From NCBI GenBank assembly GCA_944385775.1, contig CALWYM010000030.1, positions 1-31,473 of the forward strand: a stretch of DNA of 31,473 bases, in the 5' to 3' direction. The notes under the pieces are model-generated. The model was not told where the DNA came from, ran no database searches, and worked only from the letters and a program-made list of their open reading frames with translations. Origin of the DNA: an uncultured Oscillospiraceae bacterium. GTDB lineage: Bacteria > Bacillota > Clostridia > Oscillospirales > Oscillospiraceae. The translations under genes were made by a program, and so were the position numbers. Positions 24,100 through 31,473 of the stretch are shown here, in pieces. Position 1 is the stretch's first letter. Each line of letters begins with the position of its first letter.

Positions 24100-24987
24100 T
24101 CATTTTCTATATTCATTTTCCATGTAGTTTTTCGCAAAGTTTATAAAAATCTCCCTTAAAGGATTTGCATGGTAGTCAGGATTCCACGCAATAGCTATAT
24201 CTGTGGGATTTCTTGTTACACCGTCAAGAGGTATCGCTTGGAGGTCATCCATCCTTTGCCTGAACTGACGAAAAGTGTTATAAACCAATGTAACTGCACT
24301 GCTCTGCGTAATTACGTCGAGAAGGCACTCTACACCCTCACAGAGGAACGATACCCGTGGAACAAATCCATGCTCCACGCAGTAGGTATACATACTGTCC
24401 ATTCGTCCGTCACTCGAAGCCTTAAACACGAACTTCTCGCCTTTCAAATCGGACAGCTGCAAAATAGCCCTATTAGCAAGATGATGATTTTTTCCCATAA
24501 GAACATACATATTCTGGCGTAGTGCAATTCTTATGGTTGACATGTTACCACACTCAGAGGATGGAAGAACAAAAAAATCCAAATCTAGCGATGAAAAATC
24601 CGCCCACATGGATTTTTTATCGTAAAGGTAAACTGAGATATTGGGATATGCCCTGGAAAAAGCAGATACAACTGAATAAATACCATCATTTTCAGCATAT
24701 GTGCCTATTTTAATTACGCCCTTAGAAGTAGTTGCCTCCAGTACAGACTGTTTTCCTTCCTCAACGGCATTGAGCATACGCTTCGCCCAGACAAGAAAAA
24801 ATTCTCCCTCCGGAGTAAGCTGAAGGTTCTTGCCACCCCTGTCGAATAGCGTAGCCCCTAATTCCTTTTCTAGCCTACCGATAGATCCGCTCATAGCTGA
24901 CTGAGAAATATGCAAAGCGTTTGCCGCCTTTGTCATTCCTCCCTCTTCCACTATCTTAATAAAAGAGACCAATACATCCATATTCAT
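24100..24987 (-). CDS. LysR family regulator (second of a pair)
   Basis: A 295-residue LysR-type protein. The N-terminal winged helix (about 1-60) reads FIKIVEEGGMTKAANALHIS then QSAMSGSIGRLEKELGATLF, with LTPEG marking its end. Residues about 90-295 are the periplasmic-binding-like effector domain (GVIKIGTYAEND and onward). It has GAGAGGTGAT upstream of the start. It follows the other LysR gene by 24 nt, so both are in one transcript. Its effector is unknown. The SLC13 operon immediately downstream on the same strand is a natural target. Confidence 0.92.
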   Translation of the reverse strand: MNMDVLVSFIKIVEEGGMTKAANALHISQSAMSGSIGRLEKELGATLFDRGGKNLQLTPEGEFFLVWAKRMLNAVEEGKQSVLEATTSKGVIKIGTYAENDGIYSVVSAFSRAYPNISVYLYDKKSMWADFSSLDLDFFVLPSSECGNMSTIRIALRQNMYVLMGKNHHLANRAILQLSDLKGEKFVFKASSDGRMDSMYTYCVEHGFVPRVSFLCEGVECLLDVITQSSAVTLVYNTFRQFRQRMDDLQAIPLDGVTRNPTDIAIAWNPDYHANPLREIFINFAKNYMENEYRK

Positions 24988-25011
24988 ATATCAGTATCAC
25001 CTCTCCCCTAT

Positions 25012-25872
25012 TTAACCGTGAATAAATTTCAGGAATGTCTCTCCAACCTCCGACAGTGTCTCTTCATTCCATGTAAGGCATATCGTACGTCTATCCATAA
25101 CATTACGCACCCTAATAAGTGTACAATCGTTTAGCTTTGAAGCGGTATTCATTTCGTTATTATACACAAGACCTATTCCACAGCCATTTTGAATGCAGGC
25201 AAGTTTGCCCTTGGCACTATCTGTGACAAGAGATATTTTAGGGGTAAAACCGGCTCCAACGCAGGCATTATAACTGGCGTCAAATCCGGAGCTTGACGTA
25301 CTCCTCGCAAAAACAAAATTTTCATCGCGAAGCTCATCCAAATAAACGTTGCCCCTATCAGTCAGTGGATGGCCAACAGGAACGATAATGTATAGGGTAT
25401 CCTGAACATCAATAGGTACATATTTCTCATTAGTAACATCATGCTGGAGCATAACGGAGAAATCAGAAATTTTAGATAGCCCGCTTTTATCGTAAGGTCC
25501 ACCAGGTCTTAGAGTAACACATATATTTTCATATTTGCTCGTAAATAAATCCAGCTGCTGAAACAGCCAGTCGCTCTGAACTCTCAAGGTAATGATAATC
25601 TCATGGGAATTAGAGTATCCTAAAGCAAAGCTCTCCTTAATATGGCTTAGGTTTACACATATAGAAGCAGCAGTACCATAAAACTGTAAACCCGCCTGGT
25701 TCAGTATCAAGCGACGACCCTTACGTACAAAAAGAGGCGCACCGACAAGATCCTCAACCCTTTTAATCGTAGCACTTACGGCAGGCTGTGTCATGCCCAT
25801 CTCATCGGCTACTTTTGTAAGACTATGGTAATCCGCAACCTTAAGGAAAAGCTCCATATCCCGTGTATCCAT
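25012..25872 (-). CDS. LysR family regulator (first of a pair)
   Basis: A 286-residue LysR-type protein with the winged helix at about 1-60 (MELFLKVADYHSLTKVADEM, then TQPAVSATIKRVEDLVGAPL) and an effector domain after about 90. It starts 7 nt after AGGAGGAG. It is only distantly similar to its downstream neighbour, so the pair is not a recent duplication. It has its own consensus promoter. The flanking units, the ceramidase-like operon upstream and the SLC13 operon downstream, are candidate targets. Confidence 0.92.
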   Translation of the reverse strand: MDTRDMELFLKVADYHSLTKVADEMGMTQPAVSATIKRVEDLVGAPLFVRKGRRLILNQAGLQFYGTAASICVNLSHIKESFALGYSNSHEIIITLRVQSDWLFQQLDLFTSKYENICVTLRPGGPYDKSGLSKISDFSVMLQHDVTNEKYVPIDVQDTLYIIVPVGHPLTDRGNVYLDELRDENFVFARSTSSSGFDASYNACVGAGFTPKISLVTDSAKGKLACIQNGCGIGLVYNNEMNTASKLNDCTLIRVRNVMDRRTICLTWNEETLSEVGETFLKFIHG

Positions 25873-25925
25873 TTCTTCACTCCTCCTTTTTTCCTATCGT
25901 ATTAATCGTCAGCAATTCTCTTTAT

Positions 25926-25954
25926 ATTCTAATCTGTAATGGTAAAATTGTCAA
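25926..25954 (-). promoter_or_regulatory. Promoter for the LysR pair
   Basis: TTGACA (25949-25954), 17-nt spacer, TAGAAT (25926-25931) on the minus strand, about 50 nt before the start codon. Confidence 0.8.
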
Positions 25955-26081
25955 CACTGCGGTCAGTTTTGACAGAAATTAAAAACTTTATATGTATAAA
26001 CAGTCAAGATTTTCACTTGACCCTCGAATGAATAAATCAACGTTTTCAAGGGATGAGATGACTTTTAATATTTTTTAAAAC

Positions 26082-26125
26082 AAGTACAGCGCTGTCAAAA
26101 CATAATCGTTGACAGCGCTGTACTT
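26082..26125 (-). terminator. Terminator of the MBL/ceramidase-like operon
   Basis: A 17-bp perfect stem (from AAGTACAGCG to CGCTGTACTT) with a 10-nt loop; the minus strand continues TGTTTTAAAAAA. It lies 16 nt after the stop codon of the last gene. Confidence 0.85.
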
Positions 26126-26141
26126 TAAGCCAAACCTGTTA

Positions 26142-27527
26142 TTACAGAAGCTCTTTAAACATATTAAGCATGCCGTTTAAAACGAGACCGTTACTCTCTC
26201 CCTCTCGCACCTGTCCAAAAGACTGAAACACCTTATGACCCTTTGAATCGTCATCAAGAACATATCCTACGCTCTTTGCGCCTATGTGAGTGGTAATTAC
26301 AGTATTCTTAAGTGGTGAATTTTCCTTGCAGAGCACACCAATCTCATTGTAAAGCTCGCAGGCAACACCGTAATACGCCACATCTCCAATCATGGCAAGC
26401 TGTGCTCTCATAGGAACCTTCTCATCTACCGGTATCATGTCGACAAGTTTCTTCTCATACTTTTCACCCGGCTTAAGATAACCACGGCTTACAAGAAGAT
26501 TGTCTACCATAAGGCGGTGATACATCGGGTCAACCCCTTCCGGGAACCTTTGTCCTGGAAGCTCTATTATAGTCTCAGTTGCCTTAATTGGCGCCCAGTC
26601 ATGCTCAGTCTCAACATTCTTAATTGCACGAAGCGCGTCAACTGCATGACGTTCACCGGTGCATATAGCCAGTGCATAGCTGGCTCCTGGCACAGATATT
26701 TCCTGAGCGGAATACATTGTACCGTTAACATCGAACCTCTGATTAAAGGCACCATTGGGATTCTGGTTTCCAGCAGCACCGGACTGCCACATGACAACAG
26801 CATCTCCTCCCAGGTATCTCTCAAGCCACTTACAGGCAATACCCGGAATACCGCAGGTAATCTTTATCTTGCCATCAACGTCAGGAGCACAGAAGTTCAT
26901 AACATCGTGCATTGCATAGTTTAATACAACACCAATTATGTTCCCGTCATAGTCGGTAAATCTAAGCGCCGCAACTGTTTTATCACTACAGCCCTCCCAG
27001 TTTCTGCCCTGCATCCAGAATCCGTCATCAAACAGCTCATCGCGGTTTATGTTTATATAAGATTTATCCGTAGCAAATCCAATCCTTGCAGGCTTCATAT
27101 TGGACATTGCGTCCTCAATAACCTGTATTGCGTTTTTATGTACAAGCTCAGACCAGCGCAAAACACCCTCTCCGCTGTCCTCTTCAATACCGTACTTGTT
27201 GTACTCCCCCTCTTTCGGAGGATCATATACCTTCGGAGCAGAGTGATTGTGGGTTCCTGTAAGGAGCATATACTCTTTGGTAATTCCAAAACGCTCCTCG
27301 ATTTCCTTGTTTAAAACATCTGGAATCGGTACTCCTCCCAATTCAAATGCTTCAAAAAGAAACTTCTTCTCACCGTTATCTATGACAATCGCTCTTACAG
27401 TCAGACCTTCACCCTCTCTAACTGCTTCATAATTTCCTCCTGTGAAGGAAAGCTTAATTGGAAGCATATCTGGAGTTGGGGATATATCAAGCCTCGCGGC
27501 TCCTACATTTAAAAACTTTTCTGCCAT
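26142..27527 (-). CDS. Neutral/alkaline ceramidase-like protein (copy 2)
   Basis: A 461-residue cytoplasmic protein related to the neutral/alkaline ceramidase N-domain. Zinc-site equivalents are kept: GTHNHSAP (about 91-98), NYAMHDVMN (about 215), the Glu of ACELYNEIG and the Tyr of KSVGYVLDD near the C terminus. NINRDE stands for NINRS. The region QSGAAGNQNPN corresponds to QSNxGDVSPN of ceramidases, but the nucleophilic Ser is Asn. There is no signal peptide and no C-terminal beta-sandwich, so a true lipid ceramidase is unlikely; an amidase or related hydrolase on a soluble substrate is more plausible. The ATG at 27527 follows AAAGGAGAG. A paralogue lies 13 nt upstream. Confidence 0.75.
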   Translation of the reverse strand: MAEKFLNVGAARLDISPTPDMLPIKLSFTGGNYEAVREGEGLTVRAIVIDNGEKKFLFEAFELGGVPIPDVLNKEIEERFGITKEYMLLTGTHNHSAPKVYDPPKEGEYNKYGIEEDSGEGVLRWSELVHKNAIQVIEDAMSNMKPARIGFATDKSYININRDELFDDGFWMQGRNWEGCSDKTVAALRFTDYDGNIIGVVLNYAMHDVMNFCAPDVDGKIKITCGIPGIACKWLERYLGGDAVVMWQSGAAGNQNPNGAFNQRFDVNGTMYSAQEISVPGASYALAICTGERHAVDALRAIKNVETEHDWAPIKATETIIELPGQRFPEGVDPMYHRLMVDNLLVSRGYLKPGEKYEKKLVDMIPVDEKVPMRAQLAMIGDVAYYGVACELYNEIGVLCKENSPLKNTVITTHIGAKSVGYVLDDDSKGHKVFQSFGQVREGESNGLVLNGMLNMFKELL

Positions 27528-27540
27528 TTCGTTCTCTCCT

Positions 27541-28914
27541 TTACTCATAAAAAGCCTTGTCAAACATACTCATCATTCCGTCAACAACAAGAGCATTGCT
27601 TTCTCCCTCTCTTACAAGTCCAAAGGACTGGAACACCTTATGACCCTTAGAGGCGTCATCAAGTACATATCCTACGGAGGGATAGCCGATATGGGTTGTT
27701 ACCACAAGCTTTTTAATGGGTGAGACTTCCTTGCAGAGCATTGCAATCTCGTTATAAAGCTCACAGGCAACACCAAAGAACGCCACGTCATCAAATATAA
27801 TAAGCTGTGCTCTCATAGGAACCTTTTCATCGGTGGGAATCATATCCACAAGGTTCTTTTCATACTTTTCACCTGGCTTATAATATCCCCTCTGAACCAG
27901 AATATTGTCAACCATAAGGCGGTGATATGCTCTATCCACACCCTCAGGGAACTTTTGACCGGGAAGATAAATCATGGTCTCATATGCCTTTATGGAAATC
28001 TCATCACGTAAATCCGTAATGCTCTTAAGTGTACGAAGGGCATCAACACCATGCTGCTCTCCCAAAGCTCTGGCAGTGACATATGTAACGCCAGGCAGAT
28101 TTTCACTGGCATACATAGTTCCGTTGCAGTCGTATCTGTTGCAATAGGCCATGTACGGATTCTGATTTCCGGCTGCACCGGACTGCCAAAGTACAACAGC
28201 TCCGTCGCCAAAATAGTTTTCAAGGAAATTGCAGGCTGCTCCCGGGATACTGCTGGATATTTTAACCTTACCATCAACATCCTGAGCGCAGAAATTCATA
28301 ACAGAGTGCATTGCGTAGTTCAAAACAGCTGCAATAAGCTTTCCGTCATAATCGACGAACTTTAAAGCTGCCAATGTCTTGTCACTGCAGCCCTCCCAGT
28401 TTTTTCCCTGCATCCAGTAACCGTCATCGAAATGCTCGTCACGATTTATATTTATGTATGATTTTCCTTCGCCAAACCCCCACTTTGCAGGTCTCATATT
28501 GGATATAGCCTGTCTTACAGCCTCTACGGCCTGGGTCAGGATTCTGTCAGTGTACCTCTTTAAATTTTCTGTCTCTTCCATGGGCATTTTCATTCCGCCC
28601 TTGGAATGGCTGATCGGATGAGGCGCTGCATGATTGTGAGTACCGCTTAAAAGGGCATGGGTCTTGTCTATTCCAAATTCCTTAAACAGCAGCTCATGGA
28701 GGCGGTCAGGGTCAGGAACGCTTCCAAGCTCAAATGCTTCAAAAAGGAAACGGTCACTGCCATTATCCAAGACCACTGCTCTAACCGTTATTCCCTCTCC
28801 TTCTTTTACCGCTTCATACGCGCTGCCGTTAAAAGCAAGTTCGATAGGGAGCATATCGGGAGTTGGTGAAATATCAAGCTTCGCGGCACCTGCCTTAAAA
28901 ACATTCTTGCTCAT
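27541..28914 (-). CDS. Neutral/alkaline ceramidase-like protein (copy 1)
   Basis: A 457-residue paralogue of the downstream gene, sharing DISPTPDMLPI, GTHNHAAP, the NINRDE block, WMQGKNWEGCSDKT, NYAMHSVMNFCA and QSGAAGNQNPY. The same catalytic Ser position is Asn, so the change predates the duplication. The clearest local difference is the stretch after the first His motif (PISHSKGGMKMPMEETE against PKVYDPPKEGEYNKYG), which could set different substrate preferences. No signal peptide. It has GAGGAGGTATAAAA upstream of the ATG and follows the MBL gene by 26 nt. The two copies may act as a heteromer or on related substrates. Confidence 0.75.
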   Translation of the reverse strand: MSKNVFKAGAAKLDISPTPDMLPIELAFNGSAYEAVKEGEGITVRAVVLDNGSDRFLFEAFELGSVPDPDRLHELLFKEFGIDKTHALLSGTHNHAAPHPISHSKGGMKMPMEETENLKRYTDRILTQAVEAVRQAISNMRPAKWGFGEGKSYININRDEHFDDGYWMQGKNWEGCSDKTLAALKFVDYDGKLIAAVLNYAMHSVMNFCAQDVDGKVKISSSIPGAACNFLENYFGDGAVVLWQSGAAGNQNPYMAYCNRYDCNGTMYASENLPGVTYVTARALGEQHGVDALRTLKSITDLRDEISIKAYETMIYLPGQKFPEGVDRAYHRLMVDNILVQRGYYKPGEKYEKNLVDMIPTDEKVPMRAQLIIFDDVAFFGVACELYNEIAMLCKEVSPIKKLVVTTHIGYPSVGYVLDDASKGHKVFQSFGLVREGESNALVVDGMMSMFDKAFYE

Positions 28915-28940
28915 TTTTATACCTCCTCTTAAATTTACGT

Positions 28941-29807
28941 TTATTCTGCCGGCGTTTCTCCCTCGTCAATTATCCTGTCCGGGTCAAAGCTTATAAGGAC
29001 ATTACCATACTGGACAAAGGTAATCGGATCTGAGCCCGGTCTAAATGGTGATGTTCTGTTCTGAACATCTGCTGTACCGTTAATTATCCCTCTCATAATA
29101 TAAATGCACTCATCAAGTACTCCCTCAGGAAGACTTCTGTTAATAGTAGAGCTTCCATAGCCTATATGGGAATTAAAGTTTCTGTCAAACTGACTCTCCT
29201 TTGATTTAACCTTTAAAAGTCCCTTAAGCGCGGTATTAATGCTTGTCGACCTGATTCCAAGGTTAATATTGCAGCCGTCGCCGGAGAAATAAATTCTCGT
29301 AGTCGGGTCAATAAGTCCTACTTCACCCGGGGTATGACCGGGAGTGTGCACAACCTCTACATTTCTTCCGCCAAGGTCAAAGATCTGACCATCCTCAAGT
29401 GGAAGCAGCTCAGGACATTTTTCCGGGAAAGTAATCTGGTCCGGAGATATATCATAAGCGTCAAAGGAGCCAAAACCAGCCATCATCACAGGATAGCTCT
29501 TAAGCTTTTCTTTGTTCGCAAGGTATTTATCAGGGGACAGTGCATCCCAGTCGGTAGGATGAAGCCAGACCTTGTCCCACTTATCTATGGAACCAACATG
29601 ATCGCCATGGCTATGGGATATAACTACCTCATAGGGTACCTTGCACAGCTCATCAGCTATTTCTCTGATGTTGTACATTCCGCAGCCGGCATCAAATAAG
29701 AGACCTTTTTCCTTTCCAATCAAAAGAAAACAAGCCGCCATGCCAAACTCGTTTATTGCAAAAGTGTCTTTCGCAATCTCGCATACTATCGGTTTCTTTA
29801 TACCCAT
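28941..29807 (-). CDS. MBL-fold metallohydrolase
   Basis: A 288-residue metallo-beta-lactamase fold protein. Metal ligands are in HSHGDH (65-70), H154 (VEVVHTPGHTPGE) and D177 (YFSGDGCN). The class includes lactonases, thioesterases and other esterases; no subtype signature decides the substrate. No signal peptide, so cytoplasmic. The start is preceded by CAGGAGGTACAG. It is the first gene of a three-gene operon with the two ceramidase-like genes, so it probably opens or cleaves the same compound family, for example a lactone or ester product. Confidence 0.88.
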   Translation of the reverse strand: MGIKKPIVCEIAKDTFAINEFGMAACFLLIGKEKGLLFDAGCGMYNIREIADELCKVPYEVVISHSHGDHVGSIDKWDKVWLHPTDWDALSPDKYLANKEKLKSYPVMMAGFGSFDAYDISPDQITFPEKCPELLPLEDGQIFDLGGRNVEVVHTPGHTPGEVGLIDPTTRIYFSGDGCNINLGIRSTSINTALKGLLKVKSKESQFDRNFNSHIGYGSSTINRSLPEGVLDECIYIMRGIINGTADVQNRTSPFRPGSDPITFVQYGNVLISFDPDRIIDEGETPAE

Positions 29808-29840
29808 TTCACTGTACCTCCTGTAGAATTAATTTGTGGC

Positions 29841-29870
29841 TTGACCAAAAGCCCAAATTTAGTGTACAAT
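29841..29870 (+). promoter_or_regulatory. Promoter for the AraC-family gene
   Basis: TTGACC (29841-29846), 18-nt spacer, TACAAT (29865-29870); predicted leader about 100 nt. Confidence 0.6.
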
Positions 29871-29906
29871 AATTAGTAATAGATTTATACCATTTATCCT
29901 AAAACT

Positions 29907-29935
29907 TATATAATTATTCTTTTATATTTAGGCAA
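29907..29935 (-). promoter_or_regulatory. Possible promoter for the MBL/ceramidase-like operon
   Basis: TTGCCT (29930-29935), 17-nt spacer, TATATA (29907-29912) on the minus strand. The boxes are weak, consistent with activation by the divergent AraC-type protein. The predicted start near 29900 lies downstream of the AraC start near 29877, so the two RNAs would overlap at their 5' ends. Confidence 0.4.
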
Positions 29936-29978
29936 TCAGCCTACGGCATTAATTAAAATACTGTAAGGAGGCTAGAAA

Positions 29979-30827
29979 TTGAAAAAAGAGTACGTTCAAT
30001 TATACAAATTTATGACAGTTGCACCTGAAGATGACGCGCCAAGAAATCATTCCATTTACGAAGAAGAATTACTTCGAAAATATATAATAAGTCGTGACCC
30101 TAAAGCTTTAGAATATGCTAAACAAATGTTCGACCCGCGAAGAGCAGGAAAAATGAGCAACAACGAATTTCTCCAGATTCTCTTTCTCGCCGTATCTACA
30201 ATTACTCTTATTACACGCAATTGCATAGAAGCCGGTATGCCTGAGGTTGAGGCTTTTGCTATAAGTGATATGTTTCTGCAAAAGCTTAATTTGAATATGC
30301 CCCCGGAAGATATTTATGTATGGCACACTCAATGTATGCAGATGTTTTTTGCTCTGCTTCCTGATATAAGCTCTACCTCTGAAGACCCTGAGCCTATTTC
30401 AGGCAAAACAAAAATTTTTTCTCCCATTGTAACCCAGACCATAAATTATGTTCTTAAAAATCTCAGATCCCCTATACTTCTTAAAGAGGTCAGCACAAAA
30501 CTTTCTATTTCAGCTGACTATTTATCAAATTTGTTTCACACCGAAACAGGAATCACTTTTTCAAAGTTTGTTCGCAAGCATAAAATCGAAGCTGCAAAGG
30601 AGCTTTTAATCCATACCGACTACTCTTCCAGTGAAGTAGCCAATGCTCTTGGTTTTAACAGTCAAAGTTATTTTATTAAGGTATTTAAGGAGGAAACTGG
30701 ATTAACTCCTAAACAATTTATTACCCCCCCCCACACGAGATATTTCAAAATAATAAAAAATCCTGCCTGGTACTTTTCAGGCAGGATTTTTATTATTTTA
30801 CTGTCATATATGTGTCAAGATTATTAA
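29979..30827 (+). CDS. AraC family regulator, probable 3' frameshift
   Basis: A regulator with an N-terminal helical domain (about 1-130, not recognised) and a C-terminal double helix-turn-helix (about 148-245). HTH blocks are VSTKLSISADYLSNLFHTET and SSSEVANALGFNSQSYFIKV, followed by FKEETGLTPKQFI. The TTG start follows AGGAGGCTAG by 7 nt. After ITPP the frame passes a C9 run (30724-30732) and then translates straight through a terminator hairpin to 30827, overlapping the convergent GH3 gene. With C8 the protein would end at 30753, just before the hairpin, which is the expected end. It is divergent from the MBL operon and likely controls it. Confidence 0.88.
   Translation: MKKEYVQLYKFMTVAPEDDAPRNHSIYEEELLRKYIISRDPKALEYAKQMFDPRRAGKMSNNEFLQILFLAVSTITLITRNCIEAGMPEVEAFAISDMFLQKLNLNMPPEDIYVWHTQCMQMFFALLPDISSTSEDPEPISGKTKIFSPIVTQTINYVLKNLRSPILLKEVSTKLSISADYLSNLFHTETGITFSKFVRKHKIEAAKELLIHTDYSSSEVANALGFNSQSYFIKVFKEETGLTPKQFITPPHTRYFKIIKNPAWYFSGRIFIILLSYMCQDY
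30756..30791. terminator. Bidirectional terminator between AraC and GH3 genes
   Basis: A 14-bp perfect stem (AAAAATCCTGCCTG / CAGGCAGGATTTTT) with T-runs on both strands, immediately before the GH3 stop codon (30793-30795). Confidence 0.88.
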
Positions 30828-31473
30828 ACTGCGTGAGATAACTTACACATCCCTCATACTGGTTAGTCTGAAGGATAAGCTTAACGGTGTTATAAATGCA
30901 CCTCTTAAGCTCATTGAGCGAAAGAGTACCCTCTATAAGCTCCTGACGAATATTTTCATGATCGCTTTCAGCTCCAGGCATAACCATATCATTACCGGCT
31001 CGCATACATCCGGAGGCTGTGCACTCCCCTGCGGTTGAAGATGTGGTTGTGGTCCAGTCAGTCATAATAGCACCCTCAAAGCCCCATTCATCTCTTGCCG
31101 CTTTGGTACAAAGATCATAGCTGTTGGCCGCGTGAACACCATTAATAAGATTATAGGATGTCATAATGCTCATAGGTTGGGAATTTTTAACGGCAATCTC
31201 AAAACCCTTGAGGTAAATCTCCCTTAAGGCTCTCTCGCTGATAACAGAGTCAGAACCTTTTCTGTTGTCCTCAAGATTATTGCAGGCAAAGTGCTTAATG
31301 GTGGTACCACAGCCTGGCACACTTTGAACTCCCAGGGTTATGGCGGAAGCCATCATGCCGGAAATCAGCGGGTCCTCGGAATAGTACTCGAAGTTACGTC
31401 CGCAAAGAGGATTGCGATGAATATTCATTCCCGGCGCAAGCCAGAGAGATACCTCGTACTCCTCCATTTCTTT
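30793..31473 (-). CDS. Glycoside hydrolase family 3, C-terminal part (5' end outside window)
   Basis: The visible 226 residues are open at the right edge, so the true start lies beyond the window. They are the second half of a GH3 (beta/alpha)8 barrel: APGMNIHRNPLCGRNFEYYS and EDPLISGMM, then TTIKHFACNNLEDNR (substrate-binding K-H and N), VISERALREIYLKGFE, and the nucleophile Asp in GAIMTDWT. The family contains beta-glucosidases, xylosidases and N-acetylglucosaminidases. In the common layout the barrel is N-terminal and followed by a sandwich domain. Here the gene ends about 90 residues after the nucleophile, so any sandwich domain must be upstream, as in the reversed-order GH3s. Confidence 0.9.
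   Translation of the reverse strand, partial: KEMEEYEVSLWLAPGMNIHRNPLCGRNFEYYSEDPLISGMMASAITLGVQSVPGCGTTIKHFACNNLEDNRKGSDSVISERALREIYLKGFEIAVKNSQPMSIMTSYNLINGVHAANSYDLCTKAARDEWGFEGAIMTDWTTTTSSTAGECTASGCMRAGNDMVMPGAESDHENIRQELIEGTLSLNELKRCIYNTVKLILQTNQYEGCVSYLTQFNNLDTYMTVK

Noticed and set aside
26003..26021. Inverted repeat GTCAAG / CTTGAC between the LysR promoter and the ceramidase-like terminator
   Set aside because: Only 6 bp per arm in AT-rich sequence and not placed at a promoter; likely chance.
1..31473. CRISPR arrays, insertion sequences, phage or integrase genes
   Set aside because: No regularly spaced repeats, transposase, integrase or terminal inverted repeats were seen anywhere in the window.

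Overview
The window looks like a stretch of chromosome from a low-to-moderate GC Firmicute, most likely an anaerobic gut Clostridium-type organism (Oscillospiraceae/Ruminococcaceae-like). The grounds are near-consensus TTGACA/TATAAT promoters, strong AGGAGG-type ribosome sites, several TTG and GTG starts, a split MetH system, a DUF3842/ECF pair and many gut-Clostridia-type hydrolases. The taxonomic call is inference from gene content; no marker gene in the window decides it.

Left part (1-13.6 kb) is mostly housekeeping. It holds a truncated, frameshifted flavodoxin-like lipoprotein, tRNA-Leu(CAG), and a magnesium transporter mgtE behind a complete M-box riboswitch with promoter and attenuator. 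tRNA-Gln(CTG) follows, then a compact one-carbon/methionine operon with overlapping genes: an AlaX-type editing protein, metF, a stand-alone MetH reactivation protein, metH without its reactivation domain, and a zinc-ribbon membrane protein. Next, on the minus strand, come DUF3842 plus an ECF transporter S component, driven by a leader with a strong promoter and an intrinsic terminator (a possible orphan riboswitch). A TetR regulator, a TtcA-like tRNA thiolase, a D-lactate dehydrogenase-type protein and trigger factor (with an A15 tract inside the gene) complete this part.

Right part (13.9-31.5 kb) is accessory catabolism. It holds a cytoplasmic beta-helix protein behind a promoter and inverted repeat, an AlkZ-related protein preceded by an amber-interrupted small ORF, and an IlvD/Edd dehydratase with a KDPG-aldolase/VOC fusion. 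An SLC13-type permease and a PHP/CehA-like protein follow, then two tandem LysR regulators. Next is a three-gene operon of an MBL-fold hydrolase and two paralogous neutral-ceramidase-like proteins that have lost the catalytic serine motif, divergent from an AraC regulator with a C9 tract at its 3' end. The window ends inside a GH3 glycosidase whose catalytic barrel lies at the C terminus.

Reading these together, the right half looks like a set of small, separately regulated uptake-and-breakdown units for sugar acids or glycan/conjugate-derived compounds. The MBL/ceramidase-like operon and the SLC13/PHP pair are the least explained and the best candidates for an undescribed pathway.
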